This document shows positions 26,499 through 32,358 of a stretch of 32,358 nucleotides of DNA, in pieces. Positions within the stretch are counted from its first letter, which is position 1; every line of letters starts with the position of its first letter. The notes under the pieces are model-generated. The model did no database searches and was not told the origin of the DNA. It worked only from the letters and a program-made list of their open reading frames with translations. The stretch comes from Geopsychrobacter sp. (GTDB lineage: Bacteria; Desulfobacterota; Desulfuromonadia; Desulfuromonadales; Geopsychrobacteraceae): assembly GCA_012974425.1 (NCBI GenBank), contig JAAXQE010000315.1, positions 1 to 32,358 on the forward strand, read 5' to 3'. Both the position numbers and the translations under genes were made by a program.

Positions 26499-28286
26499 AT
26501 GTCCAGCAAGCGCATACTCGATATCGACTCCGTCGCCAAGGTCCTGCTCCAGGCCGGTCTAATCAATGAGACCCAACTCGAGCTTATCCACGCCAACGGC
26601 GCGGCGCAGGCTGCCCGTTTGAACGGCCACCGGCGCTCCGGCGTGGAGCGCCGCACCCGACCGGGAGCAGATCAGGTCTCACCGGCCGAGGTGATCTGTT
26701 CCTTCAACCTGGAACAGACGGGCGATGGCAAACTGCTGAGTGAAGACCGGGTGACCGAGATCATCGCCCAGGCGGCCGGTCTCGACTACCTCAAACTCGA
26801 CCCGCTCAAGCTGAACATGGATATCATGACCGAGTTTGTCTCGCGCGGCTTTGCCCTGAAAAACATGATGGTGCCGGTCGCCAAGCAGGGCGACAGCGTC
26901 ACCATCGCCGTGGCTGACCCCTTTCAGACCCAGGCCATCGAAGGTCTGGAGCAGGCCCGCAAGATCCATATCAAACGGGTCCTCGCCTCACGCAGCGACA
27001 TCCTCAAGATTCTCAGCGAATTCTTCGGTTTCCGCGCCTCGGTCATGGCCGCAGAATCGGAACAACAGGCCGGCAGCGACCTCAACAACCTCGAGCAGTA
27101 TTTTCAGATGCGCGGTCAGCAGGAACTGGAAGGAAACGACAAACATATCATCTCAGCGGTCGACTACCTGCTGCAACACGCCTTCGATCAGCGCGCCAGT
27201 GACATCCATATCGAACCGAAACGGAATAATTCCTTGATCCGCTTTCGGGTCGACGGGGTGCTGCACAACATCCACTCGATCCCGAAAAACCTGCACCCCC
27301 CGATCATCTCACGCCTCAAGCTGCTGGCGCGGATGGATCTCGCCGAGAAGCGCCGCCCCCAGGATGGCCGGATCAAGACCGAGCACCAGCGTAAAGAGGT
27401 AGAACTGCGGGTCTCGACCCTGCCGGTAGCCTTCGGCGAGAAGATGGTCATCCGGATCTTCAACCCCGACATCCTGATGCAGGAGTTGGACAAGATTGGC
27501 TTCTTCCCGCGCGAATACCAACTCTACTCCGCCTTTATCCGAAGGCCCAACGGCATCATCCTGGTCACCGGCCCGACCGGGAGCGGCAAGACGACCACCC
27601 TCTACTCCTCGCTACGCACCCTGGCCTCACCGGAGACCAATATTGTCACCGTAGAGGATCCGATCGAGATGGTCATGGAGGAGTTCAATCAGGTCGGGGT
27701 GCAAAATGCCATCGACGTCACCTTCAGCACCGTCCTGCGTAACATCCTGCGTCAGGACCCGGACATCATCATGATCGGTGAGATCCGCGACAAGGATACC
27801 GCCGAGAGTGCGGTGCAGGCAGCGCTGACCGGTCACCTGGTCCTATCGACCCTGCACACCAACGATGCACCCTCCTCAATCACCCGCCTGCTCGACCTGG
27901 GGATCCCCGCCTTCCTGCTCGCCTCGACGCTGATCGGCGTCAACGCTCAGCGGTTGGTGCGCAGGATCTGCAGCAACTGCAAGATAGAAAGGCAACTCAG
28001 CGCCGAAGAGATCGCCTACCTGCAACTCGATCCTGAAAACTGCCAGGTCTGGGAGGGGGAAGGTTGCAGCGAATGCCGCGGTACCGGTTACAGAGGGCGC
28101 ACCGGCATCTTCGAGGTCATGGACTTCACCGAAAGCGTCAAAGACGCCCTCACCGAACAGACCGATCTGAGCAAGCTACAACAAGTCGCCGTAGCCGACG
28201 GCATGGTCACCCTGCGTCAGGCGGCAATCCGCAAACTGCTGGAGGGTGAGACAACCCTTGAGGAGGTGCTGGCGGTAACGGGGTAA
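26499..28286 (+). CDS. GspE/PilB-family secretion or pilus assembly ATPase
   Basis: The 595-aa product has an N-terminal helix SVAKVLLQAGLINETQLELI (11-30), like one half of an MshEN module, then an Arg-rich linker (44-56, with RRSGVERR), a GSPII_E_N domain (about 75-180) and the ATPase. Walker A GPTGSGKT is at 358-365, the Asp box in TVEDPIEM, Walker B IIMIGEIRD at 423-431, the His box STLHTNDAPSS, and a zinc-binding set C491, C494, C523, C526. It is a complete motor for type II secretion or type IV pili. No other secretion genes lie next to it, so its partners are elsewhere. GAGGA precedes the ATG. The gene is GC-richer than the left part of the window. Confidence 0.93.
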   Translation: MSSKRILDIDSVAKVLLQAGLINETQLELIHANGAAQAARLNGHRRSGVERRTRPGADQVSPAEVICSFNLEQTGDGKLLSEDRVTEIIAQAAGLDYLKLDPLKLNMDIMTEFVSRGFALKNMMVPVAKQGDSVTIAVADPFQTQAIEGLEQARKIHIKRVLASRSDILKILSEFFGFRASVMAAESEQQAGSDLNNLEQYFQMRGQQELEGNDKHIISAVDYLLQHAFDQRASDIHIEPKRNNSLIRFRVDGVLHNIHSIPKNLHPPIISRLKLLARMDLAEKRRPQDGRIKTEHQRKEVELRVSTLPVAFGEKMVIRIFNPDILMQELDKIGFFPREYQLYSAFIRRPNGIILVTGPTGSGKTTTLYSSLRTLASPETNIVTVEDPIEMVMEEFNQVGVQNAIDVTFSTVLRNILRQDPDIIMIGEIRDKDTAESAVQAALTGHLVLSTLHTNDAPSSITRLLDLGIPAFLLASTLIGVNAQRLVRRICSNCKIERQLSAEEIAYLQLDPENCQVWEGEGCSECRGTGYRGRTGIFEVMDFTESVKDALTEQTDLSKLQQVAVADGMVTLRQAAIRKLLEGETTLEEVLAVTG

Positions 28287-28495
28287 CTTTTCAGGAACAG
28301 TCCCAGTCAGGCGCTCTTTTCCGATCCGATCCGACTCTTCTGGTTTGGGACGACCTTGGCAGTGCACCTCTAGCTTCGAAACGGGCGTCACTTCTCATCT
28401 TTGCGACAGTCGTCGCTAACAGGGGTTGGCTGCTATTGCTAGCGATTAGTTGTTTTTAACTACTGTCGTGAACCGTATAAATATGGAGCAGCAAG

Positions 28496-29011
28496 ATGGG
28501 TAAACAGCAAGAACCCGGCAACGATGAGATCCAACGTGAAATGCGTGCGCAGCAGAAATTCAGCACGGCAGGGGCGATTGGCCGCGCTGGAAGTGGCCTG
28601 CTTAAGGGAGAATCACCCGTCTCCCGCCAAGACCAGGCGATCAGCGCGTTGACAGGCTGGATAGACCAACAGACCCCGGACCCTTCCGGGGCCTTGAAGT
28701 CGATATTGCGCCGCCAGGTTCGGAGTAACGAACTCTTGGTTGCCAGCCACCTGGAACAACCGTTCAATGTGCTGCGACAGAGGATCGATAGCATTCTGGC
28801 CAATGATTATGCGCTAGAGGAGTTCGTGCGTCAGGTCGATGTGCGCTGGGGAGAACTCTACCAGGAACGTCCCCTGTTTCAGCGGGCTGGCCAGGCACCC
28901 GACCCGGCAGATGAGTACACCCATGAGTCGGTGCGCCAGGTTCTGATTTTACTGCGCGCAAAGCTTCATGAGCCTATCGTAACTGACCCGGCTAACTGGC
29001 CCTTACCCTGA
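28496..29011 (+). CDS. hypothetical protein
   Basis: I do not recognise this 171-aa protein. It is soluble and charged, with no signal peptide or membrane segment, and looks helical: GALKSILRRQVRSNELLVASHLEQPFNVLRQRIDSIL and DYALEEFVRQVDVRWGELYQE. The N-terminal 45 residues look disordered. A good GGAG lies 7 nt before the ATG, and TATAAA (about 28475) could be a -10, so it looks like a real, separately transcribed gene. It stands alone between the GspE-like gene and the convergent TRAP operon; nothing in the context gives a function. Confidence 0.7.
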   Translation: MGKQQEPGNDEIQREMRAQQKFSTAGAIGRAGSGLLKGESPVSRQDQAISALTGWIDQQTPDPSGALKSILRRQVRSNELLVASHLEQPFNVLRQRIDSILANDYALEEFVRQVDVRWGELYQERPLFQRAGQAPDPADEYTHESVRQVLILLRAKLHEPIVTDPANWPLP

Positions 29012-29183
29012 AGTAAGCCTCGGTCCCGCAAACGTACTTCTGGTATTTTTCCCGCCAGCGGATGAATGCCCCAAGGCCCGTTAAAAAGCTCCCTGCGCAA
29101 CGCGGACAGGGAACAACGACAAAACAGATAACGGAGCAGTGGCGCCAAGCGCTGCGAACCCTTGCCAGTTCAGAATCTAACAT
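28992..29183 (-). CDS. possible small CxxC protein downstream of the TRAP permease
   Basis: A 63-codon frame starts with ATG at 29183, 23 bp after the permease stop, preceded by AAGGGG about 9 nt upstream. The product contains VPCPRCAGSFLTGLGAFIRW and KYVCGTEAYFRV. CPRC followed by a CG near the C-terminus resembles a small zinc ribbon, but the second CxxC is incomplete, so it may be decaying. It overlaps the convergent hypothetical gene by 20 nt. Another 60-codon frame overlaps it; the ribosome site favours this one. Confidence 0.4.
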   Translation of the reverse strand: MLDSELARVRSAWRHCSVICFVVVPCPRCAGSFLTGLGAFIRWREKYQKYVCGTEAYFRVRAS

Positions 29184-29206
29184 CTGGCGGTTCCCCTTCA
29201 GCTGTT

Positions 29207-30931
29207 TCAGGCCGACTGCTTTTTACCGAACAGGGGCTTGATCCAGATGCCGCTGAGAATCCAGGAATAGAGCCAGGTGCCGAACATAATAAAGATAAAG
29301 GCCTTGACGATATCCATTGTCGAGCCGTCGAGTGAAAAGCCGGGAACATAGCCGAAGAGCAAGGGGCCCAGATAGAGAAACTTGGCGAATTTGAAGGCCG
29401 AAAATGCGGTCTTCCACATGTTTGCCTCGGCAATGGTCGCCCCGGCAAAGGCGGCGATGCAGACCGGTGGGGTAATGTTGGAGTCCTGAGACAGCCAGTA
29501 GACGATCATGTGGGCGGCGAGCACATTGACGCCCAGGTGGGTCAATGCCGGCACGGCCACAACCGCCGTAATCAGGTAGGCGGCGGTCACCGGGACCCCC
29601 ATCCCCAGAACCAGTGAAGCCAGCGCAATCAGCACGATGGTCATGAGCAGCGAGCCGCCGGCGAGTTCTATGACGATATCGGCAAAGGTTAAAACCAGCC
29701 CGCTGTAGGTTAAAACGCCAATAATAATCCCGATCACCCCCACCGTCGCGCCGATCTTGAGGCTGTTCTCGGCACCACTGCGTGCCGCTTCTAAAAATTG
29801 CTTCGGCCCGATGCGGGTATCTTTGCGCACCCAGGAGATGGCAATGCAGGAGACCAGGCCGAGGATGGCGGCGTAACCAGGCGAGTAGCCGTAGAGCATG
29901 AAGATGGTGATCACGACCAAGGGAAGAGTGAAGTACCACTCTTTCTTGAAAATCTGCCAGGCGCTGCGTTCCGATTTCTCGCCGACGATATTCAATTTCT
30001 TGGCTTCGTAGTGAACCATGACAAAGACACTGAAAAAATACATCAGGGCAGGAAACAGGGCGACAAGCATGATCCTTGAGTAGGGCTCGCCGGTCAGTTC
30101 GGCCATGATGAAGCCACCGGCACCCATGATCGGTGGCATAAACATCCCGCCGATCGAAGCGGCGGGTTCTATGCCGCCAGCCGTATGCGGCTTGAAGCCA
30201 GCCTTCTTCATCATCGGAATCGTAAAGGACCCGGTCGAGACGACGTTAGCGATGGCGCTGCCCGAGATGGAACCGAACAAGCCGGAGGCGATGACTGCCA
30301 CCTTAGCCGGGCCGCCGATTTTGTGCCCCACGGCAGCCAGAGGGAAGTCGATAAAGAATTTCTGGGCGCCGCATTTTTCCAGAAATGCACCGAAGAGGAC
30401 AAAGAGCAGGATGTAGGTCGCCAGAACATTGGCCATAATGCCAAAGATGCCGTCACTCTTATAAAAAATCGAGACGCACAGCTCCGGGAAGGTCGCGCCG
30501 GCGTGCGAGATGAGGTCGGGCATATAGTCGCCGTAGACGCCGTAGGCGAGCATGGTGACGCCGATAATGACAAAGATATTTCCCACCACGCGTCGCGCCA
30601 GTTCAACGCTGATCACGACGCCGATAATAGCCATGACCATGTCGAGGGTGGTTTCGGCACCAGTGCGGTAGTTGATCGCTTCAAAGTTGAGAATCCAATA
30701 GCCAATGCTCACAACCGAGCCGATGAGCAATAGATAATCGACGGCCCGTAGCCAGGCTGACTTGGACTGGTACAGCAGGAACACCAGAGCATAGGTGACG
30801 ATGACGTAGAGACCCCGGTGGTACTGGGTTGCAGCTGGCGAGATCACCGCAGCATAGGAGTAGCACAGCAGCAGGGTGATGGCGCAGAGGTCAAACAGGA
30901 TCTGCTCAAAGCGTTTTAATTCGTTATACAC
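29207..30931 (-). CDS. TRAP transporter fused permease (4TM/12TM, TAXI type)
   Basis: The 574-aa product is very hydrophobic. The first part (about 10-160) corresponds to the small DctQ-like subunit and the rest to DctM. The TAXI-type signature LFGSISGSAIANVVSTGSFTIP is at about 218-239, followed by GGIEPAASIGGMFMPPIMGAGGF. It imports an organic anion with an ion gradient, delivered by the receptor encoded upstream. The C-terminus ends soon after the last membrane segment, so the extra DUF3394 domain of some relatives is missing. The start is GTG at 30931 with AAGG 6 nt upstream. Substrate unknown. Confidence 0.93.
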   Translation of the reverse strand: MYNELKRFEQILFDLCAITLLLCYSYAAVISPAATQYHRGLYVIVTYALVFLLYQSKSAWLRAVDYLLLIGSVVSIGYWILNFEAINYRTGAETTLDMVMAIIGVVISVELARRVVGNIFVIIGVTMLAYGVYGDYMPDLISHAGATFPELCVSIFYKSDGIFGIMANVLATYILLFVLFGAFLEKCGAQKFFIDFPLAAVGHKIGGPAKVAVIASGLFGSISGSAIANVVSTGSFTIPMMKKAGFKPHTAGGIEPAASIGGMFMPPIMGAGGFIMAELTGEPYSRIMLVALFPALMYFFSVFVMVHYEAKKLNIVGEKSERSAWQIFKKEWYFTLPLVVITIFMLYGYSPGYAAILGLVSCIAISWVRKDTRIGPKQFLEAARSGAENSLKIGATVGVIGIIIGVLTYSGLVLTFADIVIELAGGSLLMTIVLIALASLVLGMGVPVTAAYLITAVVAVPALTHLGVNVLAAHMIVYWLSQDSNITPPVCIAAFAGATIAEANMWKTAFSAFKFAKFLYLGPLLFGYVPGFSLDGSTMDIVKAFIFIMFGTWLYSWILSGIWIKPLFGKKQSA

Positions 30932-30989
30932 AGAAAACCTTAGTCAGCTGAAGAATGATATTGGAATTGCCGAGCAGGGGATAATGAAT

Positions 30990-31023
30990 CCCTGGGCAGA
31001 GAGGCCGAGCGCCCTGCCCAGGG
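30990..31023 (-). other. intercistronic hairpin between TAXI receptor and permease
   Basis: A perfect 10-bp stem, CCCTGGGCAG with CTGCCCAGGG, encloses a 14-nt loop in the 115-bp gap between the two genes. No T-run follows in the direction of transcription, so it is more likely an mRNA stabiliser or processing site than a full terminator. Such hairpins often raise the ratio of binding protein to permease. Confidence 0.65.
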
Positions 31024-31046
31024 AGGTTAAGTGACCAGAGTTCGGA

Positions 31047-32006
31047 TCAGAGGATCCCTTTTTCTTTCCAAAATTTAATTGCGCCCGGATGCAGCGGAGT
31101 GACGATGCCATCAGCACCCTTGGCGACCGACATGGCCATGAAGGTCTTCTTCTGCGCGACCATGTGTGCCAGGCCTTCATCGGCGAAGACCGCTGAAAGG
31201 AGCTTGTAGACGACATCATCCGCAACGTCCTTGTTGGCAACCCAGAGAGCCGAATCCTGGAAGGACGGTGTGTCGAGGTCGACACCCTTGTAGGTGCTGG
31301 CCGGAATCGCGAGTTTTCCGAAGTAGGGATATTTTTCGTAGAAGCCGGAGGCCTCGGCATCAGCACCCAGATCGATCATCTCGATATCGTTGGTCTGGGC
31401 CGCCATGATCACGGCCCCCGATGGGAAGGCGGTGAAGAGCCAGAAGGCATCCAGTTGGTTGTTGCCGAAAGCGGCTGCGGCATCGTTGTAGCCCATGGCG
31501 TTCCGCTCGATTTTGTCCCAGACGCCCATATGGGTGAAAAAGAGTTCACAGTTCGCGAAAGCACCAGAGCCGGCGTTGCCGACGCCGACCTTCTTACCGA
31601 CCAGGTCCTTAGTCGACTTGATGCCAGAGCCTTTGCGCACAACGAGTTGGCCGGGAGCACCATAGAGGAAGGAGAGCGCACGCACATTGGTGTACTTCTT
31701 GGTGTCATTTTTCATCAGGCCGTTGGCGCCGAGATAGACATGGCCGGAATAGACAACACTAAAATCCATTTTGCCAGAATCGGTTTTACGCAGGTTCTCC
31801 ACCGAACCCGCCGAGGATTGGGCCTTGACCGTAAATGCTTCCATCGCCTTGACCGGCTTGTAAACCTGAATGGCATTGGCAACGGTCTGGAAAGTACCGC
31901 CGGCCGGACCGCCGCCGAAAACGATACGTTCCTTGGCGAGAGACGGTGTCGCCAGGGCGACCGTCACCAGGGCGAATAACGACAAAATTTTACTGAACTG
32001 CTTCAT
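31047..32006 (-). CDS. TRAP transporter TAXI-family solute receptor
   Basis: The 319-aa periplasmic binding protein has a signal peptide of 24 residues (KQFSKILSLFALVTVALATPSLA before KERI). The mature part opens with IVFGGGPAGGTFQTVANAI, then KKVGVGNAGSGAF and a tail LHPGAIKFWKEKGIL, the standard TAXI layout. The ATG at 32006 has AAGGAG about 8 nt upstream; the frame extends to 32060 without a ribosome site. It captures the substrate and delivers it to the fused permease. TAXI receptors bind small carboxylates such as glutamate or dicarboxylates in characterised cases; the ligand here is not predictable. Confidence 0.95.
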   Translation of the reverse strand: MKQFSKILSLFALVTVALATPSLAKERIVFGGGPAGGTFQTVANAIQVYKPVKAMEAFTVKAQSSAGSVENLRKTDSGKMDFSVVYSGHVYLGANGLMKNDTKKYTNVRALSFLYGAPGQLVVRKGSGIKSTKDLVGKKVGVGNAGSGAFANCELFFTHMGVWDKIERNAMGYNDAAAAFGNNQLDAFWLFTAFPSGAVIMAAQTNDIEMIDLGADAEASGFYEKYPYFGKLAIPASTYKGVDLDTPSFQDSALWVANKDVADDVVYKLLSAVFADEGLAHMVAQKKTFMAMSVAKGADGIVTPLHPGAIKFWKEKGIL

Positions 32007-32066
32007 TTTCACTCTCCTTGTTGAAGGGTTTTTTTGTTGCAAGGCTTTAAATCCGTGCATTGATTC

Positions 32067-32078
32067 TCGCTTGTCAGT
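32067..32078. repeat. 12-bp direct repeat, copy 1 (leader of the TAXI operon)
   Basis: TCGCTTGTCAGT occurs here and again, exactly, at 32186-32197. This copy lies between the promoter and the receptor start. A related inverted copy, TGTCAAGCG, is at 32209-32217. Confidence 0.55.
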
Positions 32079-32136
32079 CCTATGGTCAATAATTGGTTCA
32101 ATAAAATCAGTCAGCTGGAAATTGATTTACCGGTGA

Positions 32137-32164
32137 ATCATAACAGTGTTTCTTAATGTGTCAA
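32137..32164 (-). promoter_or_regulatory. near-consensus promoter of the TAXI-TRAP operon
   Basis: On the minus strand TTGACA (32164-32159) and TATGAT (32142-32137) are 16 bp apart, and TGT precedes the -10, giving an extended -10. Transcription would start around 32130, so the leader to the receptor ATG is about 125 nt. Motif copies lie on both sides. Confidence 0.75.
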
Positions 32165-32185
32165 GGCGTAAGTACTGCAACCATG

Positions 32186-32197
32186 TCGCTTGTCAGT
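32186..32197. repeat. 12-bp direct repeat, copy 2 (upstream of the promoter)
   Basis: TCGCTTGTCAGT is identical to 32067-32078. Together with TGTCAAGCG at 32209-32217 it forms an inverted pair (CGCTTGTCA against CGCTTGACA, one mismatch) just upstream of the -35. Possible regulator site. Confidence 0.5.
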
Positions 32198-32207
32198 AGT
32201 TACAAAT

Positions 32208-32327
32208 ATGTCAAGCGGCAAGAGCGTGCAGCCGAGGCGCAGCCTGGTCAGGGCTATTGAGGACGAGGAGCGGGCTTCTGTCGAAGTCGATATTCGACAA
32301 CCTCCTCGTATCCCGGTTAAACGCTAA
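32208..32327 (+). CDS. possible 39-residue small ORF
   Basis: ATG at 32208 to TAA at 32325 gives a charged peptide beginning MSSGKSVQPRRSLVRAIEDE and ending PPRIPVKR. Composition is protein-like, but no ribosome site precedes it and it spans an inverted repeat. It runs opposite to the TRAP operon. Kept only as a candidate. Confidence 0.2.
   Translation: MSSGKSVQPRRSLVRAIEDEERASVEVDIRQPPRIPVKR
32263..32309. repeat. interrupted inverted repeat at the right edge
   Basis: Outer arms ACGAGGAG (32263-32270) and CTCCTCGT (32302-32309) enclose inner arms TGTCGAA (32279-32285) and TTCGACA (32293-32299) around a 7-nt loop. There is no T-run. All three minus-strand frames close at 32324-32334 just to the right, so it could lie after the end of a gene entering from outside the window. 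Confidence 0.5.
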
Positions 32328-32358
32328 TTATTCAGCGGCGCCCCTCCATAATCCGAGA

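Noticed and set aside
28403-28416. GCGAC-AGTC-GTCGC hairpin before the hypothetical gene
   Set aside because: Only a 5-bp stem with no T-run; likely chance.

Overview
The window looks like chromosomal DNA from a Gram-negative deltaproteobacterium of the Desulfuromonadales/Geobacter type. This is inferred from gene content and order: a Kdo/LPS-export block fused to rpoN-hpf-ptsN-hprK-rapZ-mannose PTS-ptsH-ptsI-metK, a histidine kinase with the extended HisKA helix common in that group, a lone GspE/PilB-like ATPase next to kdsB, and a TRAP-TAXI transporter. Base composition is moderate, with no large GC jump apart from AT-rich stretches near the left edge. No tRNA, rRNA or CRISPR array was seen.

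Left edge (1-850): the 5' end of an IS1595-type transposase gene on the minus strand, a probable IS terminus near 282, and the 3' remnant of an interrupted gene, followed by about 400 bp of AT-rich non-coding DNA with palindromes. Then on the plus strand come a response regulator with PAS-GGDEF-EAL output (850-3048) and a membrane histidine kinase (3147-5561), probably a cognate c-di-GMP signalling pair. A cyclophilin-type PPIase follows (5917-6426). Next is a translationally coupled trio, mntP-aguA-aguB (6499-8986): a manganese exporter plus the agmatine to N-carbamoylputrescine to putrescine route. A strong bidirectional terminator (8994-9023) separates it from the minus-strand block.

Minus-strand block (9051-26173), read right to left: kdsB, pyrG, kdsA, kdsD, kdsC, lptC, lptA, lptB, rpoN, hpf, ptsN, hprK, rapZ, PTS EIIA, EIIB, EIIC, EIID, ptsH, ptsI, metK. 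It holds the whole route from ribulose-5-P to CMP-Kdo, the CTP synthase that supplies the nucleotide, and part of the LPS export machine. These are followed by sigma-54, the ribosome hibernation factor and a complete PTS relay with an HPr kinase. Many genes overlap by 1-4 nt, so translational coupling is pervasive. Internal control points are visible: a TGGCAC-type sigma-54-like element upstream of rpoN, a promoter and leader hairpin before hpf, a perfect 18-bp inverted repeat between hpf and ptsN, and a strong sigma-70 promoter for metK.

Right part (26174-32358): a divergent plus-strand GspE/PilB-like ATPase, an unrecognised 171-aa protein, then a minus-strand TRAP-TAXI operon (signal-peptide receptor, intercistronic hairpin, fused permease, possible small CxxC protein) driven by a near-consensus promoter flanked by repeated 12-bp motifs. 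The window is mostly conserved core genome. I found no convincing undescribed multi-gene system; the main points of interest are regulatory.
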